From Gautieria morchelliformis (lineage: Eukaryota > Basidiomycota > Agaricomycetes > Gomphales > Gomphaceae), in NCBI GenBank assembly GCA_015179125.1, contig WHVA01000025.1, positions 248,001 to 312,000 of the forward strand: 64,000 nt of DNA, in the 5' to 3' direction. Under the pieces are notes generated by a model. That model was not told the origin of the DNA and did no database searches. It saw nothing but the letters and a program-made list of their open reading frames with translations. Below are positions 21,917-32,265 of this stretch, piece after piece. Position numbers and translations under genes: made by a program. Position 1 is the stretch's first letter, and each line of letters begins with the position of its first letter.

Positions 21917-22577
21917 CGCAGACCGTGTCGAAGGTCAGGCCGGAGCTTCGGAGAGAGTCGCGTGAGGATGTGGAGCAGTGGTTGGTCGATGCAGCAGCAG
22001 TTTGGGTGAGTACTGCTCCAATCTTGTATTGGCTTTCGTTCGCTCAGTGATGAGGTCTAGGAGGAGCTTCGGAAAATGCTGCAGGCCGAGGAGGTGGTCA
22101 ATCGAACGTTCGACAGACCGTCCGAAGTAGACAAACTGGTGAAGGAGATCCAGAAAGCGAGGGTGTGGTTGGAGAGTTCGGCATCGACCTTGGAACAAGT
22201 ACCCGCAGAAGCAGATATCGATTCGACCCCGGCCCCGATCTTCTCATTGACGTTGAAGGGGTGTGAAGGAAGGGAGGTGACTAGGAAGGACCCGGAAGGT
22301 ATAGTCTCTTTTTCTCAGTTTCCTTGTAGTGACTTATGCTAACCCGGTAATGCATTCAGTGAAAGCTGCAGAGCCTGTTAAAGTGGAGCGACTGTGCATC
22401 TGTTTTGCTCCCGATGGGGAAGGTAGGAGGGCGTGGTTTGTGAGGGCTCTGGTCAAGACGATGGCCAAGCACAATGCACAACCTTCGGGTACTCTCACTA
22501 GCAATCGAGGGGGGAGCGCAGAGGTTGATGAGGGGCTCGGAGCGTCTGACGAGGCATCGGTTGCAGGAGTAGAATGA
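21917..22577 (+). other. Antisense coding-like tract in the 3' region of Gypsy element 2
   Basis: On the strand opposite to the element, coding-like segments read SREDVEQWLVDAAAVW, then MLQAEEVVNRTFDRPSEVDK, KARVWLESSASTLEQV and FSLTLKGCEGREV. They end with VKVERLCICFAPDGEGRRAW and WFVRALVKTMAKHNAQ up to the stop near 22577. Intron-like GTGAGT/CAG and GTATAG/CAG borders lie between them. The Glu/Lys-rich helical pattern looks like a real protein of roughly 200 residues. I recognise no family. Antisense accessory genes are known from some plant Gypsy elements. This one is broken. Confidence 0.5.
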
Positions 22578-22670
22578 GTCGAAGGGAGTTGGGTGAGGAG
22601 TGATTAAGGGTGTTGAGTCTATAGATAAGATATGAACAGAGTGTTGTTTTCTTGGGTTTTTCATAAACGT

Positions 22671-24132
22671 CTAAGTCTTGGGTTTCTGGGGGTACTTCGC
22701 ATGAAATTTGGTGAGTCTGCGAGCCGAATTGGTAACATTCGAAGAGGGTTCCCAAGATGTAGCGTTGGAGGTGTGTTCGTATCCCTTCCATTCTACTAGG
22801 TACTCCAATCGCTTTTGGCGAATGTGACTATCGAGGATTTTCGTGATCTCGTATTCGTCGGCGGAGTTGATTTCGATAGGAGGTGGGGGGTCCGCATGTC
22901 TACCTGGGATAGTAGACGTCGTGGCGGGTTCGAGCAGGGATACATGGAACACAGGGTGGATCTGGCGAAGGTCTAATGGTAAGCCTAAGCGAAACACATG
23001 AGAAGATATTTTAGCCGTGATAGGATATGGGCTGAGTCTTCGATGGTCGAGTTTCTTCGAAGGCCGTTTTGTGCAAATATTTCGCGAGTCGAGCCATACT
23101 CTATCGCTGACCTGAAACTCAGGGATCGGAATGCGGCGACTGGTTGTGGCTGAAGCGTACTGGGTAATTGATTTCTTAATTTGATCTTGAAGGTATTGAT
23201 GAAGGTCCTTGAGATCTGCCGACTGGCGATAAGCGTCTTCAGAAGCGACCGATGTGAGTGATACTTCGAGCTTTGGGTGGTAACCTTTGTTGGCGAAGAA
23301 GGGTGTGACCTGGGTCGCCGAATGGGCTGTGTTGTTGTAAGTGAATTCAGCGAGAGGCAGGAGGTCGACCCAATCGTCCTGCTGGTAGTTGATGTAGACT
23401 CGGAGGTACTGCTCAAGGATTTGGTTTACTCGTTCGGTCTGTCCATCGGTTTGGGGGTGGTAGGCTGTAGAAAGGTTGCCTTCGATGCCGAGGATTTCGC
23501 AGAGAGAAGTCCAAAATCGGGATGTGAAGTGCTTCCCTCGATCGGAGATGATGTTGCTGGGGCTACCATGCTTAGCGAATACGTGGCGCAGGAAGAGCAT
23601 CGCAACGTCCCCTGAATCGATGCCTGAGAATGTCAGAATGAACAGGGCCATCTTCGTGAGCCTGTCAACAATGACGAGGATCATATCGCGTCCATCCGAC
23701 GGGGGGAGTCCCTCGATGAAGTCCATAGAGATCGAATCCCAAGATCGTTGGCTGATGGGCAGAAAGCGAAGCAGACCGAAGGGTTTGTAATGAATGGATT
23801 TAGCGTGGCGACACTTGGAACAGGAGCCGATGTAGTTGGTGACGAAGGTGGACATGTTCGGCCAATGATACTGTCTCCGAATGTTCTTCATCGTTTTACT
23901 GATTCCTGGGTGGCCTGCTAACTGATGATCATGCAGCGAGCGAAGGATGTCCAAGCGAATATCATTATGATGGGGGACATACGTTCGCTGTTTGTATAAC
24001 AGCATTTTGCCATCCTCTCCAAGTGACCAGGGGTCTGACTTCACATTCAAAGGGGTGATTGCCAATGACTGAGACTGAAGATGAGTGATCTGGGCTGAGG
24101 ACAAGGGATCAGTCAACTGGCCCTGTTGGATG
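22671..24132 (-). mobile_element. Integrase and chromodomain of Gypsy element 2
   Basis: A long minus-strand frame shows the integrase zinc finger (HDHQLAGHPGISKT, CSKCRHAKSIH), catalytic core motifs (DSISMDFIEGLPPSD, NIISDRGKHFTSRFW, YHPQTDGQTERVNQILEQYL) and the C-terminal domain (IHPVFHVSLLEPA). It ends in a chromodomain (YEITKILDSHIRQKRLEYLV, EWKGYEHTSNATSWEP). Chromodomains of this type target insertion to heterochromatin. The N-terminal end is cut by Copia element 2. Confidence 0.95.
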
Positions 24133-24630
24133 TGTGGAGGACAGGAATTATAGGCAGTAGGTATGGACTTGTTATTCAAAAGAATAGACTAGAAATCAAT
24201 TCACTCTCTCAGTGAATTTAGTGGTCACTGTAAATATATTATACACTACCTAGAAATCAATTCACTACAGAGGATTTCTAGGTCAATTAATGCAAAGACT
24301 ACTAGACTAATTTACTTGCCTCTCTCAGTGAATTTAGTGGTCACTGAGAGAGGGGGAAATGTGTTCCACTGCGCATGTACTACTACCCGGCCCTTTAGCG
24401 CCCAAGAGCTCGCGCGTCGAAGTCATTTCAGACTCCGCTGGGTGCAGCCGCTTGTAAAAGTAGGAATAACAAGATGAAATAGAGAGATAAGGAATGAGTG
24501 GAAAATTTCGAAAATAACCAGAGAAATGGATGCATAATACAAGAACAATGTGAGAAGAAATTGGAAGGCCACACAACAAATTGGATATATTATGCTTGAT
24601 TTTGGTGCAGGAGCATAAATGCACCCAACA
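24133..24630 (-). repeat. 3' LTR of Copia element 2
   Basis: Its termini are TGTGGAGGACAGG and GCACCCAACA on the plus strand. It contains two direct copies each of TAGAAATCAATTCACT and of CTCAGTGAATTTAGTGGTCA. The second of these forms a hairpin CTCTCTCAGTGA...TCACTGAGAGAG. Confidence 0.95.
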
Positions 24631-24643
24631 CGCCCCCTCAAGC

Positions 24644-27600
24644 TTAATATATTCCAATTTGCTCGTTGAGAATCTTCACTCTAGGACTAGGAAGTCCTTT
24701 AGTGAGGATATCTGCCAACATTTGTTCGGTTGGCAAATAAACGAGCTTGGCTTGTTGATTTTTGATTATATCTCGAAGGAAATATAATCGGATGTCGAAA
24801 TGCTTGGTTCTCGTGTGTTGTTGGGTGCCATACGTGATGGCAATGGCTGATTGATTGTCTGAATAAACTTGGATGGGTCTGTTCAGTGATTGGAATATTT
24901 CAGAAATAAAATGGCGCATCCAAAGAGCCTCTTTGCCCGCATGGGTCAGGGCGACGAATTCGGCTTCAGTTGATGAGAGGGCTACTATCGACTGTTTCTG
25001 GCAACTCCATGAAACAGTGCCTCCATCAATCTGAAATAAGTATGCCGAATACGAACGCCTATGACTCTGTGAACCCCAATCCGCATCTGAATACCCCATC
25101 AAGCCGTCTCGATTTCTTCCAAGTGTGAGCTTGTAATGCTTCGTGCCTTTCAAATATTTGAAGACACGTTTGACTGCATTCCAATGTGTGCCACCTGGAT
25201 TTTCGAGGAATTGCGAGAGTAATGACACCGCAAATGCAATGTCAGGTCGAGTGGCTACAGCCGCCCACATCAGTGATCCTATAGCTTGCCTGTATGGAAA
25301 CTTCGACATGGCTTTCTTGCCTCTCTCTGTAGAAGGACATTGGTCTTTAGATAATTTTACGGCTGGATCAAGAGGCGTAGCATAAGTCTTTGCATCTTCG
25401 AGATTAAATTTTTTGATGATCTTCTCGATGTATGCAGGTTGTGAAATTGCAATGGTCTTCTTCTGCCAGTCTCTTTCGATTTTGAGATTCAATAGCCAAT
25501 GAATCTCGCCTAGATCTTTCATACTGAAGATCTGAGCAAGATCTCGTTTGACTTCGTCCAGGACTGACTGATTCTCAGCTGTGATGGTAAGGTCGTCCAC
25601 AGCTGTTGCAATGATCACATGCCCCTTTCCGCCACGTCTATAAAATACAGCCCCGTCTGTGGCTGACGTAGTGAATCCTAACTTGTGGAGTTCACCACTT
25701 AGACGTTTGTACCATTCTCTTCCAGATTGCTTGAGGCCGTAGAGTGCTTTCTTCAAAAGTAGCACTTCGCCTTTGTCTCCTGACTCATATCCATACGGCT
25801 GCTTCATGTAAATAGGTTCGGGCAACGTAGCATTGAGGTATGCATAGTCCACGTCCATTTGATGGATAGGCCAGTCATTCCTAGCAGCAATGGCGCATAT
25901 GATCCGTAGGGAGGATAACCGAGCAACAGGTGAGTATGTCTCATCATAGTCGACTCCAAACTTCTGTGTGAAGCCTTGGGCGACCATTCTCGATTTAGGC
26001 ATTATTGGTTTCCCTTCTGGATTACGCTTCCAAAGGTAGACCCATTTATTACCGACAATATTGGCTCCAGGAGGTGATTTGGCTCGTTCCCACACTCCCT
26101 TGTCGATTAGGGCCTCATACTCTTTGTCCATTGATTTCTTCCATATAGGATTATTCAGAGCTTCGTCTGCATTGCTAGGTTCAATTTGATTCAAATCCGG
26201 CGCCTTGTTATTGTTTTGACCGTCGGTTAGAAACGCACTGATGGCACACTCATAGCTACTGATGCCATCAATCTCGGAGGATAATTCTTGGTCGAATAAA
26301 ACTTCTTCATGGTCCTCAACGTCCTCGTAAGCTAGCGTAGTCATATGTGCGCCAGCTTGTCTCTGGGTTTGAGATCTTGTTACGGGACCTGATGGGGCCG
26401 GCTGCACTTGTTGTTGACGGATCCTTTCGCTTCTCCTTATCGGTTCAGCTTCTCTAGGTCTGTCATCAACTCCCTGAATAGGTTGCAGTTTTTCAAGATA
26501 TTCTTCCGGTGCACTTTCATCAATTTCTTCGATCTTTGCCTCTTCGCTGACTAAGCGACCGGGCACAGGCACTGATGCCGGAATGGCCTTCTTCTCTTCT
26601 CTAGACGTAGGTAGCTTGGATTCCTCAATAGAAATGATTGGGACCTTTCCCTTCTTCATCTCTGAATCAAATACAACGTTCCGCTCGACAGAAACTTTGT
26701 GCGAGTCAGGCCAATAAATATAATGACCATGGCTCTGCGCAGAAATTCCTATCCAACGAGCTCTCTTGGCACGAGCTGCCAATTTATCTCCCTGAGTGAT
26801 TTTAACATAAATTTCAGTTCCCCACGCGTGAATGTCTTTGAGATTCGGTTTTTCATGGTGAATCATCTCGTAGGGCGTTTTATCTGGTAGAGCTCTTGTA
26901 TGCGTCCTGTTCCTAAGATAATTGGCATGCTGTATCGCATAGCCCCATAATATCTTAGGAAGGCCTGATTCTAGCAGCATGGCACGAGTTCTCTCAGTGA
27001 GAGTTCGGTTCAGGCGTTCCGCAACACCATTGGACTCTGGTGTGTCGTGTACCGTCAACTGATGCTTCGTGCCTTGTTTGGCTAGATGCTGTTCGAATTC
27101 AGAGCTCATATACTCGCCCCCTCGATCAGAAACAAGTGCCTTGATGTGCACATTTCTCTGTCGAAGCATTAAAGCCTCGTAGAGCTTGTACTTTGAGAAT
27201 GCTTCTGATTTGTTCGCCATGAGATAGATCACCGATTCTCTTGAGTAGTCATCGATAAAGGAGACATAATATGACTTCTTATCGATCGTGAGGTGTCTTG
27301 CAGGTCCCCAGACATCAGAATAAATTCTGTCACCGAATTTTGATGTTCGGTCTCTGGGTTCTCGAGGAAGAGGTTTGCGCGCAATCTTGGCCTGAATACA
27401 CGCATCACAGACAATTCTATCGCCTGTGGAGCTCAGTTCAATGCCCAATATCATGCCATGATTTAATAGATGTTGTAGGGACTTCTGCGAGATGTGCCCC
27501 ATCTTTTGATGAATTTCCATGGCAGATAAACACATATGGGCTTGAGCACTTGGTGACTGGAGGTCTAGTCGATATAAACCATTGACCTTCGGTGCTTGCA

Positions 27601-28888
27601 TCAATACCTTTCCGGTAGCGTTAGATATTGTGCATTTCTGGCCACCGAGTCGAATGTCGTAGCCAGCATCATCGCACCGACCGATCGAGACGAGGGTAGC
27701 AGCAATTTTGGGTGCATAGTATGTATCTTGCAACGTGACTTCTACTGTTCTATCTCCAACCTTATTGGATAATACGAGCAGTCCTGAGCCGAAGGCATCA
27801 AAAGTACCTTTGTTGGCTGCTCGGATAGTCCTCGGCTGTGAGAATTGACAGTAGTCCCTCAATAAATTTTTGTGAGGAGTCATATGCGATGTCGTTCCGG
27901 TGTCGAGTATGACTATAACTCCTGAGGATGTGCTCAAATTGAAATTAGAGCACTCGTCGAAATTGGTGAAGGCAAGATGCCCATCACCACTTTCCTCAGA
28001 AGTAGACTGTTCTTCGGCAACATTCGCTTTTGCTTTACCCTTCTTCTTCTTCTTGCCTTTGGCTTTCTTCTTCTGACGTGGTCCTTGGCCTTCTTTACCA
28101 CCTCCTTTAGCCCAGCAATTTTCGATGGAATGTCCAGGCTTTTTGCAGTTGGTGCATACATGCGCCTTCTGCCCCTTCTGGTCCTTCTTAGTAGATGAAC
28201 CAATAAACACCTGCTCTTCTTGCGGGAGTGTTTTCTTCCTGTCATACTGAGCCTTTAGTACCCTAATAATATTATCAGGGACCAATGGCATCCCGCATTC
28301 TTCAAGCGAAGTGGTAAGGGCGTTCATGACTGCCTCATAGGATGGTGGAAGTGACGCAAGGATGATGTCCATGAATTCTTCTTCAGAAACTCTAGCTCCC
28401 ATCTCATTAAGACGAGCATATAGGTCTTGGGCCTTGTCCAAGTGATCTCTCAAGTCTCCATCCTCAGGACATCTCATACTGCGGAGTTGTCTCTGCAGGC
28501 TGGTGAGGACCATCTTGGGCTTTTTGGTCATCTCATTGACCAGTGCATCCCAAGTCTCTTTTGCTGTCTTCTGCTTCTGTAGCATCAGGGCTAATGACTC
28601 TGACACTGAGACAATGATTTGGGTCTTGGCTTGTCCTTCTCTAGCAAGGTATCTCTCCAGCTTCTCCTCGGCCTTATCCATCTGAGTTTCCTCAGCTTCT
28701 GTTAGAATATGGCCTGGGGGCATGACTGGAGGATCAGGAGGTCGAGTGACTCTCCCTTCTACATGCTTGAGCAGATTTTTGGACTCGAAATAGCTGATGA
28801 GAGTGGCTCGCCACAATGGCCAATTACTTCCATCAGTAGCAAGCTTCTCAACACCCAACAGCTTCTCAGAAGTGTCTCCGGGGCCCAT
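24644..28888 (-). CDS. Copia polyprotein (gag-protease-integrase-RT-RNase H), 1414 residues
   Basis: Domains run in Copia order. Gag is N-terminal (LATDGSNWPLWRATLISYFE), with a CCHC knuckle near residue 245 (CTNCKKPGHSIENC). Protease shows LDTGTTSHM near 325. Integrase shows an HHCC finger (HQKMGHISQKS, CDACIQAKIA) and core motifs SDVWGP, VSDRGGEYMSSEF and NGVAERLNRTL. A Ser/Glu-rich linker follows. Reverse transcriptase shows WVYLWKRNPEGKP, MDVDYAYLNATL and VDDLTI. RNase H shows YSDADWGSQ, SSTEAEFVAL and YSDNQSAI near the end. The start methionine lies five bases inside the 5' LTR edge at 28893. The frame is continuous from start to stop, which is unusual in this window and fits a young copy. 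Confidence 0.95.
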   Translation of the reverse strand: MGPGDTSEKLLGVEKLATDGSNWPLWRATLISYFESKNLLKHVEGRVTRPPDPPVMPPGHILTEAEETQMDKAEEKLERYLAREGQAKTQIIVSVSESLALMLQKQKTAKETWDALVNEMTKKPKMVLTSLQRQLRSMRCPEDGDLRDHLDKAQDLYARLNEMGARVSEEEFMDIILASLPPSYEAVMNALTTSLEECGMPLVPDNIIRVLKAQYDRKKTLPQEEQVFIGSSTKKDQKGQKAHVCTNCKKPGHSIENCWAKGGGKEGQGPRQKKKAKGKKKKKGKAKANVAEEQSTSEESGDGHLAFTNFDECSNFNLSTSSGVIVILDTGTTSHMTPHKNLLRDYCQFSQPRTIRAANKGTFDAFGSGLLVLSNKVGDRTVEVTLQDTYYAPKIAATLVSIGRCDDAGYDIRLGGQKCTISNATGKVLMQAPKVNGLYRLDLQSPSAQAHMCLSAMEIHQKMGHISQKSLQHLLNHGMILGIELSSTGDRIVCDACIQAKIARKPLPREPRDRTSKFGDRIYSDVWGPARHLTIDKKSYYVSFIDDYSRESVIYLMANKSEAFSKYKLYEALMLRQRNVHIKALVSDRGGEYMSSEFEQHLAKQGTKHQLTVHDTPESNGVAERLNRTLTERTRAMLLESGLPKILWGYAIQHANYLRNRTHTRALPDKTPYEMIHHEKPNLKDIHAWGTEIYVKITQGDKLAARAKRARWIGISAQSHGHYIYWPDSHKVSVERNVVFDSEMKKGKVPIISIEESKLPTSREEKKAIPASVPVPGRLVSEEAKIEEIDESAPEEYLEKLQPIQGVDDRPREAEPIRRSERIRQQQVQPAPSGPVTRSQTQRQAGAHMTTLAYEDVEDHEEVLFDQELSSEIDGISSYECAISAFLTDGQNNNKAPDLNQIEPSNADEALNNPIWKKSMDKEYEALIDKGVWERAKSPPGANIVGNKWVYLWKRNPEGKPIMPKSRMVAQGFTQKFGVDYDETYSPVARLSSLRIICAIAARNDWPIHQMDVDYAYLNATLPEPIYMKQPYGYESGDKGEVLLLKKALYGLKQSGREWYKRLSGELHKLGFTTSATDGAVFYRRGGKGHVIIATAVDDLTITAENQSVLDEVKRDLAQIFSMKDLGEIHWLLNLKIERDWQKKTIAISQPAYIEKIIKKFNLEDAKTYATPLDPAVKLSKDQCPSTERGKKAMSKFPYRQAIGSLMWAAVATRPDIAFAVSLLSQFLENPGGTHWNAVKRVFKYLKGTKHYKLTLGRNRDGLMGYSDADWGSQSHRRSYSAYLFQIDGGTVSWSCQKQSIVALSSTEAEFVALTHAGKEALWMRHFISEIFQSLNRPIQVYSDNQSAIAITYGTQQHTRTKHFDIRLYFLRDIIKNQQAKLVYLPTEQMLADILTKGLPSPRVKILNEQIGIY

Positions 28889-28893
28889 AACCC

Positions 28894-29391
28894 TGTGGAG
28901 GACAGGAATTATAGGCAGTAGGTATGGACTTGTTATTCAAAAGAATAGACTAGAAATCAATTCACTCTCTCAGTGAATTTAGTGGTCACTGTAAATATAT
29001 TATACACTACCTAGAAATCAATTCACTACAGAGGATTTCTAGGTCAATTAATGCAAAGACTACTAGACTAATTTACTTGCCTCTCTCAGTGAATTTAGTG
29101 GTCACTGAGAGAGGGGGAAATGTGTTCCACTGCGCATGTACTACTACCCGGCCCTTTAGCGCCCAAGAGCTCGCGCGTCGAAGTCATTTCAGACTCCGCT
29201 GGGTGCAGCCGCTTGTAAAAGTAGGAATAACAAGATGAAATAGAGAGATAAGGAATGAGTGGAAAATTTCGAAAATAACCAGAGAAATGGATGCATAATA
29301 CAAGAACAATGTGAGAAGAAATTGGAAGGCCACACAACAAATTGGATATATTATGCTTGATTTTGGTGCAGGAGCATAAATGCACCCAACA
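28894..29391 (-). repeat. 5' LTR of Copia element 2
   Basis: It is 498 bases and identical by eye to 24133-24630. It is followed on the element's strand by GGGTTATGGGCC, which overlaps both the likely primer-binding site and the polyprotein start. Confidence 0.95.
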
Positions 29392-29793
29392 GGATGGATG
29401 TCAACAGTGATGCAGAGTCAAGGATGATGGCGCGAATGAGTTGCCCGGTCTTAAACATCGACTGGAAGTTGTGCGGATTTGCCAATGCGTAAGCACCATC
29501 CCCCCCTTTTAGGTACACGTCGCCCTTAGGAACCATAGCCCTCCTCCCTCGAAGAGTGGCCCTGCCCCGATGGATGTTGACCGCATGCGCGGAATTTATG
29601 TACAGGCAGCAGGGGCACACATCTCACCCGCTGCGTGTCACAAAATCCGACGCATCTTCCGCTTCCGGTGGACCATGTTCCGCATTTTCGGAAATGTCTT
29701 CCGCAGTGGGCACTCCGCTTATGTCCGCAAGTGCGAGGAACTCTGGAAGGAGCTCTAGTTTCTCCTCTGTGGTCATAGCCGGACATCAAAGGC

Positions 29794-32265
29794 TTGGGGG
29801 CATTCGCGAGCATAGTGGCCTGGTTGTCGACAGCGGAAGCAGGTGATAGTTCCGTGGCTGCCTGTCTTGAAGTAGAGAATGAAAAGCCCCCACTCCCCTC
29901 ACTTCGTACAGACCCACCGGATAAAGTCACACAAAAACCAAATCCGACACCCCATCCATCCCGCATCCGCCCTTGGGAGAGACGCCTTCCGAAGCGCTAT
30001 GTTGTTGCTGCCACCCCTGGCCCCAAGTCACTAGTCATTAAGGTGGAGATCCAGACGACAGATACCGCGGAAGTCAAATCCGGACCTGCCCTTGTCGATT
30101 GCGGGGCCACTGGTCAGTTTATGAACCGGGACTACGTGGAACGGAACCGACTGACCACGCGGAAGTTGCAACGTGCAATCCCGGTGTTCAATGTGGATGG
30201 AAGCCCCAATGAGGCAGGGTCCATCACGGAGATAGTAGACACAATTCTCCGCTACGATGGACACTCAGAACGCACTTCCTTTGCAGTCACCAGCCTGGGG
30301 AAGCAGGACATCATCCTCGGGTTTACCTGGCTTCAGGAGCACAACCCGGAGATCAATTGGCAGATTCGGAAGGTACTGATGAGTCGATGTCCAGCCAAGT
30401 GTCACATGTGCAGGTCGGAAGTGCGGAAGGAGCGCCAAGAGCAGCGGAAGACCGAACGGCTCATACAGACATGTCGTTCTGGCCCCCATCCACTGCTTGC
30501 AGAAGAAGACTCGGAAGCGGAATTTGAACCGGATCCCACTTCCGATTCCGATTCCGATTCCGACTCCGACGTCATCCGACTCGGCCCGGAAGACATTCTG
30601 GCGGAAGGGGAGCGCTTGCTGTACGTAAACCTTCCGCCGGAAGCGGAACACATCCGCGCCACCGGAAATATTTCACAACGCCTTGCTGAAGCCTCCAAGA
30701 GGCATGATAGAGTAGAGGCGGAAATTCCGGAGTACCTGCGAGAGTTCGAGGACGTCTTTTCCAAGGAGTCGTTTGATACCCTGCCTCCACGGAAGCTGTG
30801 GGACCACGCCATTGAGTTGGAGCCTGGGTCAAAGCCCACCAACTGCAAAGTCTACCCGCTGTCACCCAAAGAGCAGGTAGAGCTCGATGCATTCCTTGCG
30901 GAAAACCTCCGTACAGGGAGGATCCACCCCTCCAAGTCACCCATGGCATCTCCGGTGTTCTTCATCAAGAAGAAGGACGGCTCGCTCAGACTTGTGCAGG
31001 ATTACCGGGCCTTGAATGCGATCACGATCAAGAATCGGTACCCCATTCCACTCATTTCCGAACTGATCACACAACTCCGCGGGGCGAGGTACTTCACTAA
31101 GCTGGATGTCCGCTGGGGCTTCAACAATGTCCAGATCCGGGAGGGAGACGAGTGGAAGGCCACATTCCGCACCAACCGAGGACTCTTTGAGCCACAGGTC
31201 ATGTTCTTTGGCCTCACCAACAGTCCCGCCACGTTCCAGACAATGATAAATGACATTTTCCGTGACATGATAGCAGAAGGGGTTGTCTGCGTCTACCTCG
31301 ATGACATCCTCATCTTCACAAAAACAATGTCCGAACATCGGGAAGTCATGCGGAGAGTGCTGGAATGGCTCCGGGAGTACAACCTGTGTCTCAAGCTGGA
31401 AAAGTGCGAATTGGAGCGGACGCGGATAGAGTATCTTGGGGTGATTGTGTCAGAAGGAAAGGTGGAAATGGACCCAGTCAAAGTTTCCGGTGTATCGGAT
31501 TGGCCCGTGCCGCGAAACAAGAAGGAGGTCCAGTCCTTCATTGGGTTTGTCAATTTCTACCGGCAGTTCATCAAGGACTTCTCCTGCCACGCCCGTGCCC
31601 TCTTCGACCTCACCAAGAAGGAGGTTGGATGGCGGTGGGGAGAGCCCGAACAGGCTTCCTTTGACAAACTCAAGGAGCTGATCACTTCCGCCCCGGTCCT
31701 GATCTTTCCTGACGACTCTCGCCCTTATCGAGTCGAGGCGGATTCTTCCGACGCAGCTACCGGAGCGGTCTTGTCACAGCAGTCATCGGAAGATGGTGGG
31801 GGGTGGCATCCAATTGCCTTCTTCTCTAAGAGCCTTAGTCCGGTCGAGCAGAACTATGAGATCCATGACAAGGAGATGCTGGCAATCATCCGAGCGCTGG
31901 AGGAGTGGCGACACTTCCTCGAGGGTGCTCTATGCCCTTTTGAGATCTGGACAGACCACAAGAACCTCGAGTATTTCCGCACGTCTAAGAAGTTGAACCG
32001 ACGACAAGCACGGTGGTCCCTACACCTGTCCCGGTTTGACTTAATGCTCCACCACCGCCCCGGCCGCACCATGGGCAAGCCCGATGCCCTATCCCGCCAC
32101 GCGGATCATGGAAGCAGAAGTGGAGACAACGCGGATATGACACTGCTCCGCCCAAGTCTCTTTGCAATCCGTGCCCTAGAAGGAGTGACTGCAGTTGGGG
32201 CGGAAGCGGAAATGCTCCGGGATATCCGGAGGCAGTACCGGAATGGAGAGAAGGAGGAGTGGTGA
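29794..32265 (+). mobile_element. Gypsy element 3 protease, reverse transcriptase and RNase H
   Basis: Protease carries LVDCGATGQFMNRDYV. A Ser/Asp repeat (TSDSDSDSDSD), encoded by tandem GATTCC units, precedes the reverse transcriptase. That domain shows LRLVQDYRALNAITIKNRYP, TKLDVRWGFNNVQIREGDEW, MFFGLTNSPATFQTMINDIF and VYLDDILIFTKT. RNase H follows with VEADSSDAATGAVLSQQ and WTDHKNLEYFRTSKKLNRRQ. Confidence 0.93.

Larger units (their letters stand above)
24133..29391 (-). mobile_element. Ty1/Copia element 2, whole-looking, young
   Basis: It is 5259 bases, with 498-base LTRs at 24133-24630 and 28894-29391 that look identical base for base. A 5-base target duplication GGATG lies at 24128-24132 and 29392-29396. 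A purine tract (GCTTGAGGGGGCG, minus strand) stands against the 3' LTR, and one 1414-residue polyprotein frame fills the interior. It sits inside Gypsy element 2, between its RNase H and integrase. Identical LTRs point to a very recent insertion. It looks whole, with no break visible by eye. Confidence 0.96.
20637..29525 (-). mobile_element. Ty3/Gypsy element 2 (chromovirus), 5'-truncated, interrupted by Copia element 2
   Basis: On the minus strand the right part begins inside the RNase H/integrase linker near 29525 (VYLKGGDGAYALANPHNFQ). It is interrupted by Copia element 2 at 24133-29391 with a GGATG duplication, continues with integrase and chromodomain (22671-24132), an odd 3' tract (21668-22670), a G-rich polypurine tract and the 1031-base 3' LTR (20637-21667). 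Gag, protease and reverse transcriptase are absent; Gypsy element 3 replaces them. It has a small number of breaks in what remains. It is older than the Copia inside it. Confidence 0.88.

Noticed and set aside
29570-29758. Possible independent small gene before Gypsy 3 pol
   Set aside because: The phrase MDVDRM fits the end of a Gypsy gag and lies directly upstream of that element's pol.
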